Shown: positions 16,434-24,648 of the stretch, in pieces | How positions within the stretch are numbered: the stretch's first letter is position 1 | Layout of the letters: each line of letters starts with the position of its first letter | Assembly: GCF_036178145.1 (NCBI RefSeq) | Contig: NZ_CP108067.1 | Location: 9,315,001-9,379,000, forward strand | Direction of reading: 5' to 3' | From: Streptomyces sp. NBC_00273 | GTDB taxonomy: Bacteria > Actinomycetota > Actinomycetes > Streptomycetales > Streptomycetaceae | DNA: 64,000 bases | Notes under the pieces: model-generated | What the model saw: only the letters and a program-made list of their open reading frames with translations | The model's database searches: none | What the model was told of the DNA's origin: nothing | Translations under genes and position numbers: made by a program

Positions 16434-17534
16434 ATGCAGTTCGGGATCTTCACCGTCGGTGACGTCACGGCCGACCCGACGACCGGACGCGTGCCGGGCG
16501 AGCACGAGCGCATCAAGGCGATGCTCGCCATCGCACAGAAAGCCGAGGAAGTCGGCCTCGACGTCTTCGCCACCGGTGAGCACCACAACCCGCCGTTCGT
16601 CCCCTCCTCGCCGACCACGATGCTCGGCTACATCGCCGCACGCACCGAGAACCTGATCCTGTCCACCTCGACGACACTGATCACCACCAACGACCCGGTG
16701 AAGATCGCCGAGGACTTCGCGATGCTCCAGCACGTCGCGGACGGCCGCGTCGACCTCATGATGGGCCGCGGCAACACCGGACCGGTCTACCCCTGGTTCG
16801 GCAAGGACATCCGCGACGGCATCGACCTCGCCATCGAGAACTACGCCCTGCTGCGCCGCCTGTGGGACGAGGACACCGTCACCTGGAAGGGCAAGTTCCG
16901 CACCCCGCTCCAGTCCTTCACCTCCACCCCCCGCCCGCTGGACGGCGTCGCGCCCTTCGTCTGGCACGGCTCCATCCGCTCCCCGGAGATAGCCGAACAA
17001 GCCGCCTACTACGGCGACGGCTTCTTCCACAACAACATCTTCTGGCCCGCCTCCCACACCGAGCAGATGATCAACCTCTACCGGGAGCGCTACGCCCACT
17101 ACGGCCACGGCACCCCCGAGCAGGCCATCGTCGGACTCGGCGGCCAGGTCTTCATGCGCAAGAACTCCCAGGACGCGGTACGCGAGTTCCGCCCCTACTT
17201 CGACAACGCGCCCGTGTACGGCCACGGTCCGTCCCTGGAGGAGTTCACCTCCCAGACCCCGCTGACCGTCGGCTCGCCCCAGCAGGTCATCGAACGCACC
17301 CTGTCCTTCCGCGACTACGCCGGCGACTACCAGCGCCAGCTGTTCCTGATGGACCACGCGGGCCTGCCCCTGAAGACCGTCCTGGAACAGCTCGACCTCC
17401 TCGGCGAAGAGGTCGTACCCGTCCTGCGCAAGGAGTTCGCGAACCTGCGCCCGGCGGGCGTGCCGGACGCCCCGACCCACCCGGCCCGCGTGGCAGCCGC
17501 CCGGCAGAGCTCGAAGCAGGAGATGCAGGCATGA
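16434..17534 (+). CDS. LLM-class flavin-dependent monooxygenase (luciferase-like)
   Basis: The 366-residue protein has the bacterial luciferase fold signatures: MQFGIFTVGDV, AEEVGLDVFATGEHH, VDLMMGRGNTGPVYPWFG and WHGSIRSPEIAEQAAYYGDGFF. It should use reduced FMN and oxygen to oxidise an organic substrate. The next gene is an FMN reductase overlapping by 4 bp (ATGA), so the pair forms a two-component monooxygenase. It looks like the actinobacterial CE1758/CE1759 pairing, whose substrate is not known to me. The ATG follows a GGAAGGGGAT ribosome site. Confidence 0.92.
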   Translation: MQFGIFTVGDVTADPTTGRVPGEHERIKAMLAIAQKAEEVGLDVFATGEHHNPPFVPSSPTTMLGYIAARTENLILSTSTTLITTNDPVKIAEDFAMLQHVADGRVDLMMGRGNTGPVYPWFGKDIRDGIDLAIENYALLRRLWDEDTVTWKGKFRTPLQSFTSTPRPLDGVAPFVWHGSIRSPEIAEQAAYYGDGFFHNNIFWPASHTEQMINLYRERYAHYGHGTPEQAIVGLGGQVFMRKNSQDAVREFRPYFDNAPVYGHGPSLEEFTSQTPLTVGSPQQVIERTLSFRDYAGDYQRQLFLMDHAGLPLKTVLEQLDLLGEEVVPVLRKEFANLRPAGVPDAPTHPARVAAARQSSKQEMQA

Positions 17535-18196
17535 AACTCGTCGTCGTATCGGCAGGACTGAGCTCGCCCTCCTCCACGCGCCTGCTCGCCGACCGGCTCA
17601 CGGCCGCGACACTGGGCCACCTGGACGCCGAACCCGAGGTCATCGAACTGCGGGAACTGGCGACACAGATCGCCCAACACCTCGTCACCGGCTTCCCGCC
17701 CGCCCGACTGGCCGCCGCCCTCGACGCGGTGGCGGCCGCGGACGGCCTGATCGCCGTCACCCCGGTCTTCGCGGCCTCCTACAGCGGCCTGTTCAAGTCG
17801 TTCTTCGACCTCATCGACAAGGACGCCCTCACCGGCACACCCGTCCTCCTCGGCGCGACCGGCGGCACCGCCCGGCACAGCCTGGTCACCGAACACGCCA
17901 TGCGCCCGCTCTTCACCCACCTGCGCGCACTGGTCCTGCCCACCGCCGTGTACGCGGCCTCGCAGGACTGGGGCGAACAGGGCCTCGCACGGCGGATCAC
18001 CCGCGCGGGCACGGAACTGGCCCGCTCCATGCGCCCCACCACCCCCGACGCCGCCTCCGACACCGCCCTCGATACCGATACTGCTGCCGCGATCGCACCC
18101 CGTTCACTGACCGGGGCGATCACCTCTGCGGATCCGGCGCACGGCTTCAAGACGGTGCCCTTCGAACAACGCCTGGCCGCGTTGCGCACCGAGTAG
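17531..18196 (+). CDS. NAD(P)H-dependent FMN reductase
   Basis: The 221-residue flavodoxin-like protein starts KLVVVSAGLSSPSSTRLLADRL, the phosphate-binding loop of the SsuE/MsuE family, and has GLIAVTPVFAASYSGLFKSFFDL, the flavin-binding stretch of NADPH-dependent FMN reductases. It should supply FMNH2 to the coupled monooxygenase upstream, which overlaps it by 4 bp. Around residues 165-185 there is an Asp/Thr/Ala-rich insert of low complexity. Confidence 0.92.
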   Translation: MKLVVVSAGLSSPSSTRLLADRLTAATLGHLDAEPEVIELRELATQIAQHLVTGFPPARLAAALDAVAAADGLIAVTPVFAASYSGLFKSFFDLIDKDALTGTPVLLGATGGTARHSLVTEHAMRPLFTHLRALVLPTAVYAASQDWGEQGLARRITRAGTELARSMRPTTPDAASDTALDTDTAAAIAPRSLTGAITSADPAHGFKTVPFEQRLAALRTE

Positions 18197-18281
18197 GCCC
18201 AGACCCCGCGAGGGGCGACCGGCGTCATCGTGAGGGGCAACGCCTGCCCGGGCCGGCGGCGGACCCCGGACCGGTGGCGGG

Positions 18282-18315
18282 GCCCGCACGCGGCGGGGCC
18301 CCGCCGCGTGCGGGC
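18282..18315. terminator. 34-bp perfect palindrome, terminator of the flavin operon
   Basis: GCCCGCACGCGGCGGGG (18282-18298) is followed at once by its exact complement (18299-18315). In RNA the middle four or more bases would form the loop. It lies 86 bp after the reductase stop. Confidence 0.7.
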
Positions 18316-18455
18316 AACATGCCGCGGTCGGCGTAATCGACGGTTCGACCCGACTTCCTCCTCACGCTGTGACAGTCGATCACGCTCATTCAGGAGGCCC
18401 GTGTGCACAGGTTCCGTGGGTGCGCGGCCCTCCGTACCGCCCCCGGAGGCGGGCG

Positions 18456-19583
18456 GTGAGGGGCACCCGCCCGGACACGCCCCTCACGGCTGCTACCGAT
18501 GACGGCTTCCGGCCGGCCGCACCGCCGGCATGGATGCGGTGGCTGCCGTTCGCCTACCTCGCCTTCGTCCTCCTCCTGGAAGCCGCCCAGCAGCAGGAGT
18601 GGGCGGTGAGCTTCTTCCTGATCGCCCTGCCCGCCATCGCCGCATACGCCTTCGGCCCCGTCGCCGTGGCCGCGTTCACCGCCCTCGCGATCCTCCTGGA
18701 AGGCTTCCTCACCGCCATCTCCCACGACCTCGGCGAGACCCACCACGTCACCGCCGACATCGCCACCGCCGTCGTCGGCATCCTCGCGACCGCACTCGCC
18801 GCGCACCGCCGCAACCAAGAACGCCACCTCGTCCACGCCAACTCCGTCGCCGAGGCCCTGATGCGGGCCCTCCTGCGCCCGGTACCGCACCAGGTCGGGA
18901 ACGTACTCGCAGCCTGCCTGTACCGGCCGAGCGAGGCCGGGACCATGGTGGGCGGCGACCTCTTCGACATCCGCGCCACCCGGGCGGGGGAGCGCGCCAT
19001 CATCGGCGACGTCCGCGGCAAAGGACTCCCGGCGGTCCGCACGGTCGCCGCGCTCCTCGGTAGCTTCCGCGAGGCCGCGTACGAGGCACACGACCTGCCG
19101 GCCGTCGCCGCCCGCCTGGAGCGGGGCCTGGTCCGCGAGGCCGAGGAGATCCGGGACGCCGAACTGTTCGCGACCGCCGTGCTCATCGAGTACGACAGCC
19201 TGGCCCACCGGGTGACGGTCGCCAACCACGGGCACGTGGAGCCGGTGCTCATCTCCCGCGGCGAGGTACGCACACTGGGCGGCTCGCCAGCCCTGCCGCT
19301 CGGCCTGGGCCAGCTGGCCGCAGCCGACGGGCCGGTGGCGCGCACCCACCGCTTCACCCGGGGCGACGTACTGCTGCTGGTCACGGACGGCCTGGTGGAG
19401 GCCCGTGACACCGGCGGCGCCTTCTACCCCCTGGTGGAGCGGCTGCGCCACCGCTTCGAAGGCCGGCCGGCACCCGGACCCGCCGACGTCGTCGACTTCC
19501 TCAACACCGACCTGCCCCGCCACACCCGCAACCTCCACGACGACGTCGCGATGCTCGCGATCGCCCCGCACAGCCGCACCTGA
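18456..19583 (+). CDS. Membrane PP2C/SpoIIE-type serine phosphatase
   Basis: From the GTG at 18456, six bases after GGAGG, the product has 375 residues. The N-terminal half holds about four membrane helices (WLPFAYLAFVLLLEAA, WAVSFFLIALPAIAAYAF, PVAVAAFTALAILLEGFL, IATAVVGILATALAA). From residue about 145 a SpoIIE-type PPM phosphatase domain follows: GGDLFDIR with a metal-binding Asp, IIGDVRGKGLPA, TVANHGHVEPVLI, LLLVTDGLVEAR and NLHDDVAMLAIA. It probably dephosphorylates an anti-sigma-factor antagonist, as RsbU-like enzymes do. No partner kinase is adjacent. The longer open frame from 18369 lacks a ribosome site. Confidence 0.9.
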   Translation: MRGTRPDTPLTAATDDGFRPAAPPAWMRWLPFAYLAFVLLLEAAQQQEWAVSFFLIALPAIAAYAFGPVAVAAFTALAILLEGFLTAISHDLGETHHVTADIATAVVGILATALAAHRRNQERHLVHANSVAEALMRALLRPVPHQVGNVLAACLYRPSEAGTMVGGDLFDIRATRAGERAIIGDVRGKGLPAVRTVAALLGSFREAAYEAHDLPAVAARLERGLVREAEEIRDAELFATAVLIEYDSLAHRVTVANHGHVEPVLISRGEVRTLGGSPALPLGLGQLAAADGPVARTHRFTRGDVLLLVTDGLVEARDTGGAFYPLVERLRHRFEGRPAPGPADVVDFLNTDLPRHTRNLHDDVAMLAIAPHSRT

Positions 19584-19633
19584 CCCACCCCGCTCGCCCC
19601 GCGCCCTGTTGCGGGCACGCGACGGCCGAACAC

Positions 19634-19668
19634 CACGAAGGCCCCGACAACGACCCGGGGCCTTCGTG
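19634..19668. terminator. Bidirectional terminator
   Basis: CACGAAGGCCCCG (19634-19646) and CGGGGCCTTCGTG (19656-19668) form a perfect 13-bp stem with a 9-base loop between the convergent phosphatase and phospholipase genes. Confidence 0.85.
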
Positions 19669-19753
19669 CACTTCGCTGACCTACCCGTTCAACGACCCGG
19701 GCACCAGAACGTCACGCCCCGCCCCGGGTGCAACCGGCCGCGGCGCCTGGGCC

Positions 19754-20761
19754 CTACCGGAACAGACGGTCACCGGGCGCAGCCATGCGATGGGTCCCGC
19801 CGTGGCGACCGACCCAGTCACGGATCAGGTTGACGGAGTTGGCGCACTGCCAGCTGTCGTCGTACTCCCGCACCCCGGTGAACGCTCCGTAGCCCGCGAT
19901 GATCCCGTCCACCCGACCGTCGCCCAGCAGTTTGTCGACGTACCACGGATCGTTGTAGGTGGTCGTCCAGGAAAGGGTCGCCGCGAGCTGTCCGGCGTCA
20001 CGGTCCGCGGCGCCCTTCTTCAGCTCCGCGCACGTGTAGTACGTGGCCTCCGTGCAGTTCCCGAACCCCTTGGTGATGTCGCTGTCGCCGTAGTCCATCA
20101 CCCGGCGACCGGCCGGGAACCCGGAACCGGACCGGTCGAACGCCCCCCGCACCTGGTCGCGGTTCCCGGTCGTCGTGATGCCCTCCAGGGCGCCGAGCCT
20201 GCCTTCCAGGCTCTTCCAGCCCCGGCCGCCGACGTCCGGGGTGCTGCCGCCGTGGTACTCGTAGAACCCGTAGAGCACCTGGATCCCCGCAGCCGTCAGC
20301 CGCTGCGCCTTGTCGCGCAGCCCGGCGACGCTGCACCCGCGGTTCTCCCGCTCCCCGCAGTAGTTCGGGTCCTTGATGTCCAGCCAGACCAGCGACAGCC
20401 TGCGCCCCTGGTTCGCGTGGGAGAGGATCCGGTCGATCATGCTGTCGAAGCTGGGGCCCAGCCGGTTGTCACCGGCCGAGGAACAGTCGTGATAGGCCCG
20501 CCACTCGTTCGGGTTCCACCAGGCGCAGACGTCTATCTCGATGCTGTTGGCGCCGTGCTTGAGTGCGGCGTCCACGCCGTCCAGGGTGTCGACGCGGTGC
20601 GCGATGGCATAGACCGGATGGCGCCCGTCGGCCGCTGCGGCTGCCGTTGCTGCTGTCGCCGGGGCCGTACCGAGCGCCGTGGCGGCGACGACCGCGCACA
20701 GGGCCGAGAGCAGCGCCAGGAGCATCCGCGGGCCTGCACCATGTTTGAGGTAGGTAGTCAA
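19754..20761 (-). CDS. Secreted phospholipase of the SMase D / GDPD-like family
   Basis: The 335-residue product has a signal peptide (MLLALLSALCAVVAATALG, cut near ATAATA) and a GDPD-like TIM barrel start: YAIAHRVDTLDGVDAALKHG, SIEIDVCAWW with Glu and Asp metal ligands, EWRAYHDCSS with the second His, and LVWLDIKDPNYCG. This is the pattern of spider sphingomyelinase D and the actinobacterial phospholipase D toxins. A late SWTTTYNDPW segment recalls their tail motif. Four or more Cys suggest disulphides. It begins at TTG 20761, with GGAG eight bases upstream; an ATG at 20725 is the alternative. It faces away from the thiopeptide cluster. Confidence 0.8.
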   Translation of the reverse strand: MTTYLKHGAGPRMLLALLSALCAVVAATALGTAPATAATAAAAADGRHPVYAIAHRVDTLDGVDAALKHGANSIEIDVCAWWNPNEWRAYHDCSSAGDNRLGPSFDSMIDRILSHANQGRRLSLVWLDIKDPNYCGERENRGCSVAGLRDKAQRLTAAGIQVLYGFYEYHGGSTPDVGGRGWKSLEGRLGALEGITTTGNRDQVRGAFDRSGSGFPAGRRVMDYGDSDITKGFGNCTEATYYTCAELKKGAADRDAGQLAATLSWTTTYNDPWYVDKLLGDGRVDGIIAGYGAFTGVREYDDSWQCANSVNLIRDWVGRHGGTHRMAAPGDRLFR

Positions 20762-21374
20762 GAAAACACTCCGTCATGTCGGTGTCCGAATCGGACGGCT
20801 CATCTCACCCGCCACATGCTGACACGCAATAAATGTATGACGAATGAATCAGGTCCAGGCTTCTCCCGGAATGGCGAGAAATAGCCGCCACCTCCTCTGT
20901 CGTGTGACGAGAAAACACCCGCGGAGAAAAGAGGGGGCGCAGATTCCGGTGCAGCGTGAATCGCCTCCGCGCGGCCGGACGTCCACCGAGGCGGTCCGGG
21001 CCGCGGGTCTCCGTTTCCCGCTCTGCTGGAAGCCCGGGGCCGCGCCGGTGCACGACATTAGGCGTGGACGGCTCGCGCGCCGTGCATTCCGCGCTCCGCC
21101 GGGAAATGCGGACGATCCCGCTCCGGCAAGGTTCCGCCGGCTCCGCGAAATATCGGGGAGCGGAGGGAATGCCGGGGGAGCGGCCGGAATCGCCCCGTGG
21201 CCGGAATCGACCGACGGCGACGCCATCGATCAGAACCGGACTTGGACAGGTGGCAAACATAACCCTCAGGCACTTGCCGCCGTCCGGACGGCATCGCAAT
21301 ACTCACCGAACGGTCCGGCCGACCGACGTTCAGTGCACTTTCGGCTTTCCGCTTCCACATTCCGGGAGACACGT
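20762..21374. promoter_or_regulatory. 613-bp gene-free region ahead of the thiopeptide cluster
   Basis: No gene is supported here. The region separates the divergent phospholipase gene from the first precursor gene and must contain the promoters of both. A weak -35/-10 candidate for the cluster is TTGCCG (21274-21279) with CAATACT (21297-21303). The last 100 bp are AT-richer. No regulator binding site or riboswitch was recognised. GGGAG at 21364-21368 is the ribosome site of the first precursor gene. Confidence 0.4.
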
Positions 21375-21563
21375 ATGTCCGACACCGCACGCACCCCCGA
21401 GGCCGAACTCCACGACCTGGAACTCGACCTCGGCGACCTCACCGTCACCTCGATGCGGGACACCGCCGCGCTGCCCGAGGGCGGGGCGTCCTGGGGTTCC
21501 TGCTCCTGCCAGGGGTCCTCGTCCTGCGCCCAGCCGCAGGACGTCACCGCCCTCGAGGTCTGA
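21375..21563 (+). CDS. lazA: Thiopeptide precursor 1, lactazole type
   Basis: The 62-residue peptide has an acidic leader (residues 1-38, with LELDLGDLTVTSMRDTAALP) and a Ser/Cys-rich core starting at Ser39: SWGSCSCQGSSSC then AQPQDVTALEV. The core of lactazole A, as I remember it, begins SWGSCSCQASSSCAQPQ, so this one differs by Gly for Ala at core position 9 and by a longer hydrophobic tail. By analogy Ser39 and Ser50 would become dehydroalanines that fuse into the central pyridine, with Cys43, Cys45 and Cys51 as thiazoles and Ser49 as oxazole. The ATG lies six bases after GGGAG. Modification enzymes follow directly. Confidence 0.92.
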   Translation: MSDTARTPEAELHDLELDLGDLTVTSMRDTAALPEGGASWGSCSCQGSSSCAQPQDVTALEV

Positions 21564-21587
21564 CCGCCCCTACACGAGAGGCAACCC

Positions 21588-21770
21588 ATGAACGACACCA
21601 CGCAGTCCGCCGGTTTCGACCTCGACGACCTCGACCTCGGTGAACTCACCGTGACCTCCATGCGGGACACGGTCGCACTGCCCGAGGGCGGCGCGTCCAA
21701 CGGCGGCAGCTCCTGTTCCTGCGGCTCGTCCTCCTGCGCCCACCCGCAGCTGCCCGAACTCCCCCTGTAA
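21588..21770 (+). CDS. Thiopeptide precursor 2 with a divergent core
   Basis: The 60-residue peptide starts 24 bp after precursor 1. Its leader is closely related (LDLGELTVTSMRDTVALPEG against LDLGDLTVTSMRDTAALPEG), so the same enzymes should accept it. The core from Ser37 is different: SNGGSSCSCGSSSC, then AHPQLPELPL. The Cys-x-Cys pair and the SSSC end that provides the second pyridine Ser are kept. The N-terminal arm is two residues longer and the part between the pair and SSSC is one shorter, so Ser37 and Ser49 would close a ring one residue larger than in lactazole. The Trp is replaced by Asn. The ribosome site is GAGAGG. Confidence 0.9.
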   Translation: MNDTTQSAGFDLDDLDLGELTVTSMRDTVALPEGGASNGGSSCSCGSSSCAHPQLPELPL

Positions 21771-21897
21771 CCGGGGGACACCCTCGCACCACTGCACCAC
21801 AGTGCCACCGCATGACCGCTCGCCAGACGCTTCCCGCCGTGCCCCTGGGCCCGGCGGGAAGCCGCGCGCCGACCCCCCACCCACAGGACGGGAACCC

Positions 21898-24648
21898 ATG
21901 CCGCAGCCGCAACCGCACGCCGCCCCCGGCACCGGAACCGACGGCTACCGGGTCCGGTCCGCACCCTACGCGCTGGCCCGCACCACCGTGCTCGCCCACC
22001 CGGCCCAACCTTCCGCCGCAGCCACCTTCCGAGACCTACTGACCCGCCTCCACCAGCTCGACATCGAACTGGCCCTGACCGCCGCACCGCTCTGCGACGA
22101 CCTGTACGCCGCCCGCGACGGCCACCCCGCGGACTTCCACCGCGACACCGTCCTGCCCCTGCGCAGGGCCCTGCACAACCGGCGTGAACCCCGCCCCGCC
22201 CTACTCGCCCGCCTCGGCGACCTGCCGGCCCGCCTGCCCCGACTCGCGGCCTGGCTCGCCCTGCGCGCCGACCGCGACGCCCTCCTGACCGCCCTCGACG
22301 CCGCCACCGGCCCCGCCCTCGACGCCGAACGCGCCTCGCTCGCCGCCCTCTGCCGCGAACCCGCCCTCGCCAAGGCCGCCGCCCTGACCAGCGCCGACCT
22401 GCTGCGCGCCATCAACCGTGCCGCCACCGGCACCGCCGACCGCCGCGCCCGCAAGGAAGAACCCACCGTGCTGCGCTACGCCCTGCGGGCCAGCACCAAG
22501 ACCAGCCCGCTGTCTTGGTTCACGGCGGTCGGATGGGGACCACTTGCCGGCCACCTCGCCGACGGCGCCGCCCGCCCGGTGACCTCCTGGGGCGCCGCGC
22601 CCCTCCTCGACGGCCCCCTACGGTCCGTCGTACGGGCCAACCGCACCCTGACCACCGCACTGACCCTCGCCCTCCTCGACGCACCGCACCGACGCGCCAC
22701 CCTTCCCCACCGCATCACCAGCACCGCACGCACCGCCGGCCCACGCACCGCATACACCCGCGACCGGCCCTCCTTCGCAGGCGGCCGCTACCTCGTGCCC
22801 GGCGAGGACGAGGCCGAGGTCGCCTCCGGTCGACCGCTCAGCCTGCTCACCGGCCTCGCCGAGAACCCCGTGCCCCTCGCCGACCTGACACGGCACCTGG
22901 CCGCAGCGCTCTGCCCGCCCGGCGAAGACGACGACAACGACGACGACAACGATGGCGGAGATGGCGGTGGCGGCCGGGCCGCGGTCGCCGCCTTCCTCGA
23001 CCGGCTCACCCGCGCCGACCTGCTGGTCCCGCAGCACCCCCTCGCCCCGCAGGACCCCGCCCCCCTGCAACGCCTCGACGCCTGGGTGCGCACCTTCGCA
23101 CCCGGCCACCCCCAGGACGCGCACCGCGCCGACCGGATCGCCGAACTCGGCGAGCTGACCGCCCGGTTCGCCGCCGCCCCGGCCGCCGACCGCCCCGGCC
23201 TGCTCACCGACCTCACCCAACGTTGGACCGCCGAGCTGGCCGCCGCCGGCCGGCCCGTCCCCACCGGCTCCGCCCCACTGACCGTCCTGTCCGAGGACGT
23301 GATCGCCCCGCGCCCACTGGCACTCGACGGCTTCCTCGGCGCCGCCGACCACGAGGCCCTCGGCGAGGTCACCGCCCTCGCCGAACTCTTCGACCTCGGG
23401 CACCTCGTCCGCCGCGCCCTACGGGACCGCTTCGTCGAGCGCTACGGCGTCGGCGGCCGCTGCGCGCACCCCTGGGAGTTCGGCCCCGACGTCACCGCCG
23501 CCTGGGAGTCCGCCGGACGGATCGCCCGGCTCGACCCCGCCGACCGGGACGCGTTCCCCAGCGCAACCGAACCCATCGCCCGGCTGCGTGCAGAGATCAC
23601 CGCCGCCCTGCTCGACCACGACGACCCCCGAGACCAGCACGCCCCCGTTCCCGCCGACGAAGCGGTACTGCCCGCGGACACGCTCAAGACCCTCGGAGAA
23701 CGACTGCCCGCCACCACCCTCGAACGCCCCCTCAGCTACACCTTCTTCCTCCAACGCGACCCCATCACCGGGCTGCTGGCCGCCAACCACGTCTACGGCG
23801 GATGGGGCCGCTTCACCAGCCGCTTCCTGGACTTCCTCGACCCCCGCGCCACCGCCGAGGTGTCCCGGCAGATCCGGAGCGGCCTCGGCCCCGGCGCCCA
23901 CCCCGCCCAGATCCGCCCCGTCGGCGGGTTCAACGCCAACCTCCACCCCCTCCTCGTCCCGGACGAGATCGGCCCCGACCGCGACCGCACCCCCATCGCC
24001 GAAGCCGACCTCGAACTCGTCCATGACGAAGCCACCGACCAGGTCCGCATACGCCTACGAACCACCGGCGAACCCCTCGACGTGCTCTACCCCGGCTTCC
24101 TCGCCCCCGTCCTGCTACCCGCCCGCATCGCGCCCCACCTCGCCGACCACCCCGGCGGCGTCATCGACTTCCGCCCCCTGGCCCCCCGCCGAACCCTGGA
24201 CGCACCCGGCGGCCCGGTCACCGTCAGCTCCCGGCTCCGCCACCGCCACGTGGTCCTCCAGCGCCGCCGCTGGCTCCTGCCGCCCGCCGTGGTGGCCCGG
24301 CTGCGCGCCGACCTCACCGCCGACACCCACCCCCACCGGGTCCCCGCCGCCGCCACCGCCGACTGGCGCGCCCACCTCGGCCTACCCGAACAGGTCTTCC
24401 TGCACCCGCTGGCCGGCGCCCCCACCGGCCGTGCCACCGAGGACTTCCTCAGCCACCTGACCCGCCCCAAGCCCCACCTCGCGGACCTCGGCAACGCCCT
24501 ACACCTGCGCTGCCTCGCCAAATGGCTGTCCCGACACACCGACGGCGTCGTCCTGGAGGAGGCCCTGCCCGCCCCCGGCGGCCTGACCGCACCCGCCCGG
24601 GCCGTCGAACTCGCCCTGGAGGTCTACCGGGACGGACGCCCGCGATGA
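21898..24648 (+). CDS. lazB: Thiopeptide glutamylation enzyme (split LanB, N-terminal-domain protein)
   Basis: The 916-residue product corresponds to the glutamylation half of a split LanB dehydratase. It uses glutamyl-tRNA to glutamylate core Ser residues; elimination is done by a separate protein (the N-terminus of the last gene in the cluster). It opens with YRVRSAPYALARTTVL, as in Lant_dehydr_N proteins, and keeps LRYALRASTKTSPLSWFT and the late GGWGRFTSRFLDFL segment of this family. Residues about 342-354 contain a low-complexity Asp/Asn/Gly insert. The ATG at 21898 is preferred to the GTG at 21802, which lacks a ribosome site. It overlaps the next gene by 4 bp (ATGA). Confidence 0.9.
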   Translation: MPQPQPHAAPGTGTDGYRVRSAPYALARTTVLAHPAQPSAAATFRDLLTRLHQLDIELALTAAPLCDDLYAARDGHPADFHRDTVLPLRRALHNRREPRPALLARLGDLPARLPRLAAWLALRADRDALLTALDAATGPALDAERASLAALCREPALAKAAALTSADLLRAINRAATGTADRRARKEEPTVLRYALRASTKTSPLSWFTAVGWGPLAGHLADGAARPVTSWGAAPLLDGPLRSVVRANRTLTTALTLALLDAPHRRATLPHRITSTARTAGPRTAYTRDRPSFAGGRYLVPGEDEAEVASGRPLSLLTGLAENPVPLADLTRHLAAALCPPGEDDDNDDDNDGGDGGGGRAAVAAFLDRLTRADLLVPQHPLAPQDPAPLQRLDAWVRTFAPGHPQDAHRADRIAELGELTARFAAAPAADRPGLLTDLTQRWTAELAAAGRPVPTGSAPLTVLSEDVIAPRPLALDGFLGAADHEALGEVTALAELFDLGHLVRRALRDRFVERYGVGGRCAHPWEFGPDVTAAWESAGRIARLDPADRDAFPSATEPIARLRAEITAALLDHDDPRDQHAPVPADEAVLPADTLKTLGERLPATTLERPLSYTFFLQRDPITGLLAANHVYGGWGRFTSRFLDFLDPRATAEVSRQIRSGLGPGAHPAQIRPVGGFNANLHPLLVPDEIGPDRDRTPIAEADLELVHDEATDQVRIRLRTTGEPLDVLYPGFLAPVLLPARIAPHLADHPGGVIDFRPLAPRRTLDAPGGPVTVSSRLRHRHVVLQRRRWLLPPAVVARLRADLTADTHPHRVPAAATADWRAHLGLPEQVFLHPLAGAPTGRATEDFLSHLTRPKPHLADLGNALHLRCLAKWLSRHTDGVVLEEALPAPGGLTAPARAVELALEVYRDGRPR

